Under the pieces are notes generated by a model. That model saw only the letters and a list, made by a program, of their open reading frames with translations. It was not told where the DNA came from and did no database searches. The position numbers and the translations under genes were made by a program. A stretch of 64,000 bases of DNA from Cupriavidus pauculus (GTDB lineage Bacteria > Pseudomonadota > Gammaproteobacteria > Burkholderiales > Burkholderiaceae): assembly GCF_022179805.1 (NCBI RefSeq), contig NZ_BPUO01000006.1, positions 1 to 64,000 on the forward strand, written 5' to 3'. Below are positions 51,827-60,731 of this stretch, piece by piece (position 1 is the stretch's first letter; each line of letters opens with the position of its first letter).

Positions 51827-53155
51827 ATGCGCCAATATCTGATCTATCCGATGGCCTCGCTGTTCGCGATCGTGGCGGTGACGCTGCTGGTCGGGTGCGG
51901 TGAATCGGCCAGACTGCCCGAGGCGGCCGGATACGGTCCTGCCCCCAAACTGCCCGCGCCCGACAAGACGGCTATCCCGACCATTCACGTCGCGCCAGCC
52001 AAGGGCTGGGAAAACGGCAAGACGCCCGTGGCCGGGGACGGCATGCGCGTGGTGGCCTTTGGCGACCAGCTCGAACATCCACGCTGGGTGTACGTGCTGC
52101 CCAACGGCGACGTGCTGGTGGCCGAGACCGACGCCCCGCCCAAGCCCGACGATGGCAACGGCATCCGGGGCTGGATCATGAAGACGCTGATGAAGAAGGC
52201 CGGCTCGGGCACGCCCAGCGCCAACCGCATCACGCTGCTGCGCGACACCGATGGCGACGGCGTGGCCGACCAGCGGTCGGTCTTTCTGCAGAACCTCAAT
52301 TCGCCGTTCGGCATGGCGCTGGTGGGCAACGACTTCTACGTGGCCAACACCGACGCCGTCGTGCGGTTCCGCTATACGCCCGGCCAGACCAGCATCGCCG
52401 AGCCGGGCCAGAAACTGGTGGACCTGCCCGCCGGCCCGATCAACCACCACTGGACCAAGAACATCATCGCCAGCCCCGACGGCAGCAAGCTGTATGTCAC
52501 CGTGGGGTCGAACAGTAACGTGGGCGAGAACGGCATCGACAAGGAAGCCGGCCGCGCGGCCATCTGGGAAGTGGATCGCCAGAGCGGCCAGCATCGCGTT
52601 TTCGCCAGCGGGCTGCGCAATCCGAACGGCATGGCGTGGGAACCCGCGACCAAGGCGCTGTGGACGTCCGTCAACGAGCGCGATGAAATCGGCAGCGACC
52701 TGGTGCCGGACTACATCACGTCGGTGCGCGATGGCGGCTTCTATGGCTGGCCATTCAGCTATTACGGCCAGCATGTGGACGAGCGCGTGAAACCGCCGGC
52801 ACCGGACAAGGTGGCCAAGGCCGTCGTCCCGGACTACGCCGTGGGCGCGCACACGGCCGCGCTGGGGCTGACCGGCGCCGCTGGCAACAGCCTGCCCTCG
52901 CAGTTCCAGAACGGCATGTTCGTGAGCCAGCACGGCTCATGGAACCGCAAGCCGCGTGCGGGCTACCGGGTCATCTTCGTGCCGTTCGACCAGGGCAAGC
53001 CCAGCGGCGCGCCGCTGGAGGTGCTGACCGGATTTCTTGACGGCGAGGGTAACGCGCAGGGCCGCCCGGTCGGCGTGGCCGTGGACCAGCGCGGCGGACT
53101 GCTGGTGGCCGACGACGTCGGCAACCGGGTATGGCGCGTGAGCGGCGCCCACTAG
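51827..53155 (+). CDS. PQQ-type sugar (sorbosone/aldose) dehydrogenase lipoprotein
   Basis: This 442-residue protein has a lipoprotein signal (LLVGCGES) and a six-bladed beta-propeller of the soluble PQQ-glucose/sorbosone dehydrogenase family. Blades contain [32 protein letters not shown] (a calcium-binding-like loop), [12 protein letters not shown] and [18 protein letters not shown]. It should oxidise aldoses in the periplasm or at the membrane and pass electrons to quinone or cytochrome. GGGAG precedes the ATG at 51827. No PQQ biosynthesis genes are in the window. Confidence 0.88.
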   Translation: MRQYLIYPMASLFAIVAVTLLVGCGESARLPEAAGYGPAPKLPAPDKTAIPTIHVAPAKGWENGKTPVAGDGMRVVAFGDQLEHPRWVYVLPNGDVLVAETDAPPKPDDGNGIRGWIMKTLMKKAGSGTPSANRITLLRDTDGDGVADQRSVFLQNLNSPFGMALVGNDFYVANTDAVVRFRYTPGQTSIAEPGQKLVDLPAGPINHHWTKNIIASPDGSKLYVTVGSNSNVGENGIDKEAGRAAIWEVDRQSGQHRVFASGLRNPNGMAWEPATKALWTSVNERDEIGSDLVPDYITSVRDGGFYGWPFSYYGQHVDERVKPPAPDKVAKAVVPDYAVGAHTAALGLTGAAGNSLPSQFQNGMFVSQHGSWNRKPRAGYRVIFVPFDQGKPSGAPLEVLTGFLDGEGNAQGRPVGVAVDQRGGLLVADDVGNRVWRVSGAH

Positions 53156-53175
53156 AAAACGTCACGCCAGAAATG

Positions 53176-53209
53176 AAAAACCGGCGGTGCGAGCCCCTCG
53201 CACCGCCGG
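53176..53209 (-). terminator. Rho-independent terminator of the leftward porin gene
   Basis: CCGGCGGTGCGAG (53181-53193) pairs with CTCGCACCGCCGG (53197-53209) across CCC. On the minus strand the stem is followed by TTTTTCATTT, a proper U-run. It lies 34 bases past the porin stop and may also stop the convergent dehydrogenase transcript. Confidence 0.85.
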
Positions 53210-53242
53210 AAGGCCGCCCACCACGGCAGCCTGAAACAACGA

Positions 53243-54307
53243 TCAGAAGCGGTGCTGCAGGCCGGCCGTCACGCCGACCTGATTGTTGGCATAGCCAACG
53301 AAATCACGCGACACACTCACGTTCTGACCGTCGCGCGCCTTGGCATACGCTGCGGACAGGTAGGCCATGGTGCGTTTGGAAAGATTGTATTGGGCACGCA
53401 GCGAGACCATGATCGGGTCCCCGTTGTTGTCGCCCTTGATGTTCTGCTTGTAGACCGCGCCGTACAGCGAGAAAGCCGGCGTGAAGTCGTACGCGGCGCC
53501 CACCCAGTACATGTCGCTCAACTGCTTGGCGGCCGACGTGGTGAACGTCTTGCGGTAGTTGCGATAGCCGGCATAAATCTGCAGCGCGCCGAAGTCGTAG
53601 CTGGCGCCGGCATGCACGCCCTGGATGTAGTCGGTGCTGTCGGCCGGCGTGGTGCTGGTGCCCGCCCCCATCTGACGATCCCACGTCACGGCGGCGGAGA
53701 ACTTGCCGGCGTCGTAGCCCAGACCCAGGTCATATTTCGACGAACTCTTGAAGCTGCCCGGCACTTCGCCGAACGACATCGTGCCGCCCACCTTCACCGG
53801 GCCGAACTGGCCGTCATAGCGCACGATGTTGGCCGAGCGCGAGAACATGCCGTCCTTGCGGCCGCCGGTGGCTGTGGACGACGTGGCCCACGAGTAGTTG
53901 GGCGCGTAGCCCATCGGGTCGAACGGCAGCATGAAGTCATAGGTCGTGGTGAAGTCGCGACCCATGCGGATGCTGCCCAGCTTCTTGTCCTGCAGGCCCA
54001 CCCAGGCGCGGCGGTCGAACAGCGTGTTGTCGGTGTCCAGCTTGCCGGTGTCCACCGCGATGCCCGATTCCAGCGTGAAGATCGCCTTCATGCCGCCGCC
54101 CAGGTCTTCGGCGCCGCGCAGGCCCCAGCGCGAGGTGTTCTTGCCGCCCGAGGTCATCTTGACCACCGAGCTGCCGTTGGCGCCGGCGTGGCTCACGTAC
54201 TCGACGCCCGAATCCACCAGGCCGTACAGCGTCACGCTCGATTGCGCCGCCGCGCCGCCCGATACCACGCAACCCAACGCGGCCATGGCCAATGCCTTCC
54301 GTTTCAT
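53243..54307 (-). CDS. Gram-negative porin, divergent from a TctDE-like system
   Basis: This 354-residue porin has a signal peptide (ALAMAALGCVVSGGAAA-Q), the opening strand SSVTLYGLVDSGVEYVS, the conserved RWGLRGAEDLGGGMKAIFTLESGIAVDTG and a terminal GLQHRF. AAGGAG lies a few bases before the ATG. It is divergent from a TctD/TctE-like two-component pair across 205 bases. In Pseudomonas, TctDE controls uptake of citrate-type acids including a porin, so this porin may admit carboxylates under TctDE control; that is inference. Confidence 0.93.
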   Translation of the reverse strand: MKRKALAMAALGCVVSGGAAAQSSVTLYGLVDSGVEYVSHAGANGSSVVKMTSGGKNTSRWGLRGAEDLGGGMKAIFTLESGIAVDTGKLDTDNTLFDRRAWVGLQDKKLGSIRMGRDFTTTYDFMLPFDPMGYAPNYSWATSSTATGGRKDGMFSRSANIVRYDGQFGPVKVGGTMSFGEVPGSFKSSSKYDLGLGYDAGKFSAAVTWDRQMGAGTSTTPADSTDYIQGVHAGASYDFGALQIYAGYRNYRKTFTTSAAKQLSDMYWVGAAYDFTPAFSLYGAVYKQNIKGDNNGDPIMVSLRAQYNLSKRTMAYLSAAYAKARDGQNVSVSRDFVGYANNQVGVTAGLQHRF

Positions 54308-54512
54308 ACCTCGGTCTCCTTTTTGTCTTTCTGATGTGTCGTGAACGGAGCGGATGGTATGGGGGCCTCACTTTCAGTTCGCTTTCGAAGCACCCACGAT
54401 TTTTGTCGTGGGGCATGCACCACGATTGGGAGTTTCCCCATCTAGGCAGGCCAGTCCGTTGCAGGTATCACTCCACCGCGACTCACAAGACCCTGCCTGG
54501 CTGTAACCCCCG

Positions 54513-55196
54513 ATGCGTATCCTGCTTGCCGAAGACAACCTCAGACTGGCCGATTCCCTGGTGGCGTCGCTGAGCCAGAGCGGCTTTACCGTCGACTGCA
54601 TGCACGATGGCGCCAGCGCCGACCACCTGTTGACCACGCAAGACTATGCGTTGGCCATCCTCGATATCGGCATGCCGCGCCTCGATGGCCTGGAAGTGCT
54701 GCGCCGCCTGCGCGCGCGCCGCAATCCGCTGCCGGTACTGATCCTGACCGCCCATGGTTCGGTGGAAGACCGCGTGCGCGGGCTGGACCTGGGCGCCGAC
54801 GACTACCTGGCCAAGCCGTTCGCGCTGACCGAACTGGAAGCGCGGGCGCGCGCCCTGATCCGACGCAGCCACGGCCACGACCGCACGGAACTGGCCTGCG
54901 GCCCCTTGCGCTACGACAGCGTGAGCCATGCCTTCACGCTCGACGGCGAACTGCTGCAATTGACGGGCCGCGAGCGGGCCGTGCTGGAAGTGCTGATGCT
55001 GCGTGACGGTCGGGCGGTCAACAAGGCCGCGCTGTCCGAGAAAATCTTCGGCATCGACGAATCGGTCAATGCCGACGCCATCGAGATCTACGTCTATCGC
55101 CTGCGCAAGAAGCTGGAAGGCTCCGGCGTTGGCATCGTCACGCTGCGCGGGCTTGGTTATCTGCTGGAAGCAACCGACCCGGGCGCGCGCGCATGA
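54513..55196 (+). CDS. tctD: OmpR-family response regulator, TctD-like
   Basis: This 227-residue protein has a receiver domain (phospho-acceptor D51 in AILDIGMP, acidic EDN at 7-9, Lys in AKPF) and a winged-helix output domain (LTGRERAVLEVLMLRDGRAVNKAALSEKIFG, ending YRLRKKLEGSGVGIVTLRGLGYLLE). It resembles TctD, the regulator of tricarboxylate uptake. Its stop overlaps the kinase start (ATGA). Divergence from a porin gene points to that porin as a target. The Shine-Dalgarno is weak. Confidence 0.88.
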   Translation: MRILLAEDNLRLADSLVASLSQSGFTVDCMHDGASADHLLTTQDYALAILDIGMPRLDGLEVLRRLRARRNPLPVLILTAHGSVEDRVRGLDLGADDYLAKPFALTELEARARALIRRSHGHDRTELACGPLRYDSVSHAFTLDGELLQLTGRERAVLEVLMLRDGRAVNKAALSEKIFGIDESVNADAIEIYVYRLRKKLEGSGVGIVTLRGLGYLLEATDPGARA

Positions 55197-56569
55197 AGAC
55201 CGGCAGCCTGCGGCTGCAACTGACGCTGTGGTTGTTGTTGCCGCTCATGGTGCTGCTGGCGCTGGACACCTGGCTGACCGATCGCCGCGCCATGTCCGCC
55301 GCGCACCAGGCTTTCGACCGCACGCTGGCGGCGTCGCTGAAGGCCATGCGCGAGGGCATCGTGCTGCGCGATGGCCGCGTCGAGGTGGAAGTGCCCTATC
55401 TGGCGCTGGAAGTCTTCGATGCCGAAGCGGGTTCGCGCGTCTACTACCGGATTCGTGACGACCACGGCGCCACGATCACCGGCTACGACGACCTGCCCAT
55501 GCCGCCCGGCCCGGTGCGCACGCTCTATCGCACCCAGTACTACGACGCCGAATATCGCGGCCAGCCGGTGCGCATGGCGGCGATGGCCTTGCCGCTGCAC
55601 GACGTGCGCTCCGCGCGCACCCAGATGGTGTGGGTGCTGGTGGCTGAATCCACCGAGCCGCGCGAACACCTGGCCCGCGAAATCCTGATCGGATCGCTAT
55701 TGCAGGAATTGATGCTGGTCAGCCTGGCGCTGGTCATCGTCTGGTTTGGCGTCAGGCGTGGCCTGCGGCCGCTGCATCGCCTGTCCGACGCGATGGCGGC
55801 ACGCGGCCCCGACGACCTGGAGCCGATTGGCGATACCACGCTGCCGGTGGAGATTCGCCCGCTGGTATCCGCCGTAAACCAGTACGTGGCTCGGCTGCAT
55901 CGCATGGTCCAGGGCCGCAAGCGGTTCTTCGCCGATGCCGCACACCAGTTGAAGACACCGCTCGCGGTCATCCAGGCCGAGTCCGAACTGGCGCTGCGCG
56001 AGACAGACCTGGACCGGGTGCGCGCGCACCTGCAAAGACTCAATGGATCGGTCACCCAGGCCGCCAAGGAGGTGGCGCAACTGCTGTCGCTGTCGCGGCT
56101 CGAACCCGACAGCGGCTACGCGCCCACGCTCCGGCCGGTCTCGCTGACGCAGGTGGCGCAGCAGGTGGCGCTGGACTGGGCGCCGCAGGCACGGCGGCAT
56201 GGCGTCGATCTTGGCTTCGATGGGGCTGACGAAGGCGGGGATTCCATCGACGGACAACCCGAGCTATTGCAGGAACTGCTCGGCAACCTGATCGACAACG
56301 CCGTGCGCTACGCGGGTCCGGGCGCCATGGTGACGGTGCGCGTGGCGGGACGACGGCTGGTGGTGGAAGACAACGGCCCCGGCGTGGCGCCCTTCGAACG
56401 CGAATCAGTGTTCAAGCGGTTTTATCGCGGGCAGGCCAGCACCAAGGGCGAAGGCAGCGGACTGGGTCTGTCCATCGTCCGCGAGATCGCGCGCATCCAC
56501 GGCGCCACGGTCACGCTAAGCGAGACGCCGGGCGGCGGCCTGACGGTAACGGTCGGATTTCCGGGATAG
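55193..56569 (+). CDS. tctE: Sensor histidine kinase, TctE-like
   Basis: This 458-residue membrane kinase has TM1 (about 9-27), a periplasmic sensor domain (about 30-165, TctE N-terminal type, YYRIRDDHGATITGYDDLP), TM2 (about 167-188) and a HAMP-like segment. The phospho-acceptor is H251 in AAHQLKTPLAV. ATPase boxes N (NLIDNAVRYAG), G1 (VEDNGPGV) and G2 (GEGSGLGLSIV) complete it. It probably senses a carboxylate in the periplasm and phosphorylates the TctD-like partner. No tctCBA genes are nearby. Confidence 0.9.
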   Translation: MKTGSLRLQLTLWLLLPLMVLLALDTWLTDRRAMSAAHQAFDRTLAASLKAMREGIVLRDGRVEVEVPYLALEVFDAEAGSRVYYRIRDDHGATITGYDDLPMPPGPVRTLYRTQYYDAEYRGQPVRMAAMALPLHDVRSARTQMVWVLVAESTEPREHLAREILIGSLLQELMLVSLALVIVWFGVRRGLRPLHRLSDAMAARGPDDLEPIGDTTLPVEIRPLVSAVNQYVARLHRMVQGRKRFFADAAHQLKTPLAVIQAESELALRETDLDRVRAHLQRLNGSVTQAAKEVAQLLSLSRLEPDSGYAPTLRPVSLTQVAQQVALDWAPQARRHGVDLGFDGADEGGDSIDGQPELLQELLGNLIDNAVRYAGPGAMVTVRVAGRRLVVEDNGPGVAPFERESVFKRFYRGQASTKGEGSGLGLSIVREIARIHGATVTLSETPGGGLTVTVGFPG

Positions 56570-56603
56570 CCGGTTTTTCGGGAGTCCGGCGGGAATCCGT
56601 GCT

Positions 56604-57044
56604 TCAGCCTTGCGGCTTGGAGAGATTGCCGCGTGCGCGCTGCAGGTAGACCAGGAACTGGTCGATCTCCGCATCGCTGAAGCCATCAAGCGCTTGCGCG
56701 GTCACCACGTCACCCACATGCTGGGCAGCATCGAGTGCCTGGTCGGCCTTCTCGGTGATGCACACCATGCGCTCGCGCCGGTCTTCCGGGTTGGGGCGCC
56801 GCGCGATCCAGCCACCGTCTTCCATGCGGTCCAGCAGGCGGCCGGCCGAGATCGGCGCCACCTCCATCAGGTCGGCCAGGGCAGCCTGGTTCATCTCGCC
56901 GTGAAACGACAGATAAGCCAGCGCCCGGTACTGCGCGCGCGTGAGGTCCAGCGTGGAGCGCGACAGGTCGTCGAACCGCTTGCCGGACAACCGGCCCACG
57001 TCCGCCACCAGAAAGCCGAAGCGCTTTTCAAGATTCTTTTCCAT
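56604..57044 (-). CDS. MarR-family transcriptional regulator
   Basis: This 146-residue MarR protein has the winged-helix core MNQAALADLMEVAPISAGRLLDRMEDGGWIARRPNPEDRRERMV, with the wing motif DRRERMV. The start at 57044 (MEKNLEKRFG) fits the family length. It is divergent from an EmrB-type multidrug transporter, and the 159-bp gap holds a perfect palindrome over a TATAAT box. It most likely represses the pump until an aromatic drug or phenolic ligand binds. Confidence 0.92.
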   Translation of the reverse strand: MEKNLEKRFGFLVADVGRLSGKRFDDLSRSTLDLTRAQYRALAYLSFHGEMNQAALADLMEVAPISAGRLLDRMEDGGWIARRPNPEDRRERMVCITEKADQALDAAQHVGDVVTAQALDGFSDAEIDQFLVYLQRARGNLSKPQG

Positions 57045-57163
57045 GCGCGCGATTATAGGGAGTCCGGGCGTTCGGTTCCGTGTGAAAAACCCTGAGCCAC
57101 ATACAGCGTGACGCATCTGTTGCACTGGCGTGCCGCGCCACCCCGGCACGCCGCAATCGCCAT

Positions 57164-57183
57164 ATAATAAGCACGCTTATTAA
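57164..57183 (+). promoter_or_regulatory. TATAAT -10 box overlapped by a MarR-type palindrome
   Basis: TATAAT (57164-57169) is a perfect -10 element 35 bases before the transporter start. It runs into TAATAAGC-AC-GCTTATTA (57166-57183), a perfect inverted repeat of the size MarR proteins bind. Binding there would block RNA polymerase. No good -35 box is seen. Confidence 0.7.
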
Positions 57184-57203
57184 TAGAGACAAGCCCGCCC
57201 CCT

Positions 57204-58751
57204 ATGTCCTCAGTGGTATCCGCGCCTGCCGCAGCCGACGGTCAGCCGATCAATCGTCCGATGATCACGCTGTCGATCATGCTGGCCACGCTGATCCAGA
57301 CACTCGACAGCACCATCGCCAACGTGGCCCTGCCCCACATGCAAGGCACGCTGTCGGCGTCGCAGGACGAGATCACCTGGGTGCTCACGTCATACATCGT
57401 GGCGGCCGCCATCGCCACGCCGCTGACCGGCTGGTTGTCAGACCAGCTCGGCGTGAAGCGCCTGCTGGCCATTTCGATTGCCGGCTTCACGGTGGCATCG
57501 GCGCTCTGCGGCATGGCCGATTCCCTGACGCAGATCGTGGCGGCCCGGCTGTTGCAGGGCATCTTTGGCGCGGCGCTGGTGCCGCTCTCCCAATCGATCC
57601 TGCTCGACATCAACCCGCCGTCGCGCCAGGGGCAGGCCATGGCGGTCTGGGGCATGGGTGTGATGGTCGGGCCGATCCTTGGCCCGACGCTGGGTGGCTG
57701 GCTGACCGACAGCTACAACTGGCGCTGGGTGTTCTTCATCAATGTGCCGATCGGCGCGTTTGCACTGTTCGGCGTGCTCGCCACGCTGCCAGACCGCGCC
57801 CCAGCGCGCAGCATGCGCTTCGACGCCTTCGGATTTGCCACGCTGAGCCTGGCCATCGGCGCCCTGCAAGCCATGCTCGACCGTGGCGAGCAGCTCGACT
57901 GGTTCAGCTCGCTGGAAATCCGGCTGGAGGCGCTGATCTGCGTGCTCGCCTTTGCCTACTTCGTTCTCCATACGGCCACCGCCGGCGAACGCTCGTTCTT
58001 TCGGTCGACCCTGCTCAAGGACCGCAATTTCGTTACCGGCGCGTGCTTCATCTTCGTGATTGGCGCCGTGATGTACGCCACCCGCGCGCTGCTGCCGCCG
58101 ATGTTGCAGAACCTGATGGGCTATCCCGTGGCCACCACGGGGCTCGTCACCGCGCCGTCGGGCATCGGCACCATGGCGGCGATGATGCTGGCCGGGCGCC
58201 TGCTGCGGCGCGTGGACGCCCGCCTGCTGTTGCTGTCCGGCTTCCTGATCTCGGCGTTCGCGCTCTGGCAGATGATGGGATACACGATCGTCCTGTCGGT
58301 ATCCGACATCGTCTGGCCCGGCGTGATCCAGGGCTTTGGCCTGGGGCTGGTCTTCGTGCCGCTCTCGGCGCTCACGTTCTCGACGCTGGCCCCGCACCTG
58401 CGTGCCGATGGCACCGCTACCTACAGCCTGATGCGCAACATCGGCAGCAGCATCGGCATCTCGCTGATCCAGACCCTGATGACGCGCAACGCGCAGGTGG
58501 CCCACAGCGACCTGGTGACGCACATCAATCCGTACAACCCGGCCGTGCAGTCCCTGCTGGCACACGGCTCGCGCGTGGACCTTGCGCTGCTGAACCAGAC
58601 CATCAACCAGCAGGCCGCGATGATCGCGTACCTGAACGACTTCAAGGCCATGTTCATCGCCACGCTGGTGGTGATACCACTGATCCTGCTGATCCGCCCC
58701 AGCGGCAAGCGCGCCGACGACGACAACCTTGCACACGCCGCCATGGATTGA
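57204..58751 (+). CDS. DHA2-family MFS multidrug transporter (EmrB-like)
   Basis: This 515-residue transporter has 14 predicted helices. DHA2 motifs visible are LDSTIANVALPHMQGTL in helix 1, the A-motif-like GWLSDQLGVKRLL, GPILGPTLGGWLTDSYNWRWVFFINVPIG (motif C and the following loop) and a large hydrophobic C-terminal part. EmrB-type pumps usually work with an EmrA adaptor and TolC, but no emrA gene is adjacent. A divergent MarR gene and operator indicate drug-inducible control. Confidence 0.92.
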   Translation: MSSVVSAPAAADGQPINRPMITLSIMLATLIQTLDSTIANVALPHMQGTLSASQDEITWVLTSYIVAAAIATPLTGWLSDQLGVKRLLAISIAGFTVASALCGMADSLTQIVAARLLQGIFGAALVPLSQSILLDINPPSRQGQAMAVWGMGVMVGPILGPTLGGWLTDSYNWRWVFFINVPIGAFALFGVLATLPDRAPARSMRFDAFGFATLSLAIGALQAMLDRGEQLDWFSSLEIRLEALICVLAFAYFVLHTATAGERSFFRSTLLKDRNFVTGACFIFVIGAVMYATRALLPPMLQNLMGYPVATTGLVTAPSGIGTMAAMMLAGRLLRRVDARLLLLSGFLISAFALWQMMGYTIVLSVSDIVWPGVIQGFGLGLVFVPLSALTFSTLAPHLRADGTATYSLMRNIGSSIGISLIQTLMTRNAQVAHSDLVTHINPYNPAVQSLLAHGSRVDLALLNQTINQQAAMIAYLNDFKAMFIATLVVIPLILLIRPSGKRADDDNLAHAAMD

Positions 58752-58792
58752 GCTAAGCTGGTCGCCAATCTGGCCTGTCCCCTGGAGCGGCG

Positions 58793-59038
58793 ATGCCGAC
58801 GTACGATTACCGATGTTCAACCTGCGGCGATTTCTCCGAGCTGCGCCCGATGGCGCGCCGCGATGAGCCCGCAACCTGCCCGGGCTGCGGCCAGCCTTCC
58901 GCCCGCGCGCTAGTCGCCGCGCCGGGCCTGGCCGGCGGCAGCACCGACAGCGGCGGCGCCTCCCACGGCGGATCGTGCGCCTGCTGCGGACCAGTCAAGC
59001 TGGCGGGCCGCGCCAGCGGCGGCGGCTGGAGCCGCTAG
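58793..59038 (+). CDS. FmdB-family zinc-ribbon protein
   Basis: This 81-residue protein starts MPTYDYRCSTCGDFSEL, with a second CPGCG at about 34, the four-cysteine FmdB zinc ribbon. The C-terminal half is Gly/Ser-rich with a third Cys cluster (CACC). GGAG precedes the ATG. FmdB proteins were first linked to formamidase/acetamidase regulation and may act as metal-binding accessory proteins. No amidase gene is adjacent here. Confidence 0.85.
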   Translation: MPTYDYRCSTCGDFSELRPMARRDEPATCPGCGQPSARALVAAPGLAGGSTDSGGASHGGSCACCGPVKLAGRASGGGWSR

Positions 59039-59186
59039 ACTGGCTTTGCCCGGCCTCCAGTTCCTGCGCTACTTCCACCAGTTCCGCCATGGGCACCTCG
59101 TGAGCGCGCAGCATGATTTTTCCTACGCGCGCATCGGCCAGGGCATCGAAGCCTTCGACCAGGTCACCGAATACATCGAACGTCAT
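58995..59186 (-). pseudogene. Possible 3' remnant of an MDR/quinone-oxidoreductase-type gene
   Basis: The minus-strand frame reads MTFDVFGDLVEGFDALADARVGKIMLRAHEV, with good codon use. It resembles the C-terminal (V/I)EGxxxAxxxLxxxxxGKxxLR segment of zinc-free alcohol dehydrogenases. The frame then runs on antisense into the fmdB-type gene instead of stopping where such proteins end, and nothing upstream matches the rest of an enzyme. AAGGAG lies ten bases before the ATG, so a true small protein cannot be excluded. Confidence 0.3.
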
Positions 59187-59384
59187 CGCACGTCATCTCC
59201 TTGAATTTCGCCGTCTGTGGCACCAGCAGCACCAAGCCGCAGTGTAGACACGCAAAACCTCCTAAAACGTGTCCGGATGTGACGAGAACGTTAAACGTTG
59301 TGTCGGCGTGCGCGCACGAAAGCAATGTCCCTTTTAGGCAAAGCCAATTGGGAATAATTCTCAACAACGGCATAGAATGGCTGC
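59187..59384. other. Upstream region of the Nramp transporter gene
   Basis: This less GC-rich stretch has no convincing gene. It holds AACGTTAAACGTT (around 59288-59300) and a Fur-like palindrome at 59349-59363 shortly before the mntH start, so it is probably the mntH promoter region. Confidence 0.5.
59349..59363. promoter_or_regulatory. Fur-box-like palindrome upstream of mntH
   Basis: TGGGAAT-A-ATTCTCA matches 11 of the 14 defined positions of the 7-1-7 Fur consensus TGATAAT-n-ATTATCA and is itself nearly palindromic. It ends 21 bases before the ATG at 59385. Manganese transporter genes of the Nramp type are commonly under Fur or MntR control, so metal-dependent repression is likely. Confidence 0.55.
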
Positions 59385-60722
59385 ATGTGGGTCACTCGAC
59401 CCAGCGTCACTCACGGACGATCCATGCCGCCGCCTCCAGTCGAATCTGCCGCCCTGCCCGCCGTGCAACCGCCGCCGCGGTCGCGCCTTGCTTTTCTGGG
59501 CGCTGGCGCGCTGGTGGCCGTGGGCTACATGGACCCGGGCAACTGGGCCACGGCCATCGCGGGGGGTGCCAAGTATGGCTACAGCCTGCTGAGCGTCATC
59601 GCGCTGGCCAGCCTTGTGGCGATGCTGCTTCAATGGATTGCAGCCCGCGTGGGCGTGGTGACCGGGCGGGATCTGGCCCAGCTTTGCCGCGAGCGCTTTC
59701 CGCGGCGCGTGACTTTGGGCCTTTGGGTGGCCAGCGAGATCGCGATCATCGCCTGCGATGTGGCCGAGGTGGTCGGTAGCGCGGTGGCGCTGCAACTGTT
59801 GTTCCACGTCAAGCTCTGGGTGGGCGTGCTGATTGCCGCCGTGGTGACCATCGTCATGCTCGCCGTGCAGCGTTATGGCCAGCGCACCATGGAAGCCATG
59901 GTCGCCGGGCTGATCCTGCTGGTGGCGCTGTGCTTCGTGGCGCAGCTTGCGATGGCGCAGCCCGAGTGGGCGGCCGTGCTGGGCGGCATGGCACCGACCT
60001 CCGACCTGGTGCGCGATGCCGGCATGCTGTGGCTGGCGGCCGGTATCGTCGGCGCCACCGTCATGCCGCACAACCTCTACCTGCATTCTTCGCTGGTGCG
60101 CCGCTTCACGCCGCCGCCGGGCACCCGCGTCGCGCGCCGCCGCACGTTTGTGGAAGTGCTGCGCGGCATGAACCTGGACACCTTCGGTTCGCTCGGGTTC
60201 GCATTCCTGATCAATGCGGCGCTGCTGATCCTGGCCGCGTCGGTGTTCCATGCCAACGGGCTGACAGATATCGAGGATCTGGCCGATGCCCACCGGTTGC
60301 TGGCGCCGCTGCTGCACTCGGACCTGGCCAGCCTGCTGTTTGCCGTGGCACTGCTGGCGTGCGGGCTCAATTCCACGCTGACCGGCACGCTGGCCGGCCA
60401 GGCTGTCATGGAAGGATTCCTTGATCTGCGCATGTCGCGCATGCGGCGTGCGCTGCTGACGCGGGCCGTGGCCATCGTGCCGGCGCTGGGGGCCGTCTGG
60501 CTGTTCGGCGAGCACGGTTCGGCCAGCCTGCTGGTGGCCAGCCAGGTCGTGCTCAGCCTGACCCTGCCGCTCGCGGTGGTGCCGCTGATCCTGTTCGGCG
60601 CCGACCGCAGCCTGATGGGCGTCTGGCGCGTGCGCGGCCTGCCGCTGATGCTCGCGGGCGCCTCGGCTGCGCTGATCATCCTGCTCAATGGCGCGCTCCT
60701 GTGGCAGACCGTGCTGTCCTGA
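59385..60722 (+). CDS. mntH: Nramp-family Mn(II)/divalent metal transporter
   Basis: This 445-residue membrane protein has eleven predicted helices. The metal-binding motif of helix 1 is YMDPGNWATAIAGG and that of helix 6 is VGATVMPHNLYLHS, both diagnostic of Nramp. It imports Mn(II), and possibly Fe(II), with protons. The ATG at 59385 is used; ATG 59424 would give 432 residues and a cleaner N-terminus, and neither has a strong Shine-Dalgarno. A Fur-like box lies upstream. Confidence 0.95.
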   Translation: MWVTRPSVTHGRSMPPPPVESAALPAVQPPPRSRLAFLGAGALVAVGYMDPGNWATAIAGGAKYGYSLLSVIALASLVAMLLQWIAARVGVVTGRDLAQLCRERFPRRVTLGLWVASEIAIIACDVAEVVGSAVALQLLFHVKLWVGVLIAAVVTIVMLAVQRYGQRTMEAMVAGLILLVALCFVAQLAMAQPEWAAVLGGMAPTSDLVRDAGMLWLAAGIVGATVMPHNLYLHSSLVRRFTPPPGTRVARRRTFVEVLRGMNLDTFGSLGFAFLINAALLILAASVFHANGLTDIEDLADAHRLLAPLLHSDLASLLFAVALLACGLNSTLTGTLAGQAVMEGFLDLRMSRMRRALLTRAVAIVPALGAVWLFGEHGSASLLVASQVVLSLTLPLAVVPLILFGADRSLMGVWRVRGLPLMLAGASAALIILLNGALLWQTVLS

Positions 60723-60731
60723 ACCCCTCGG

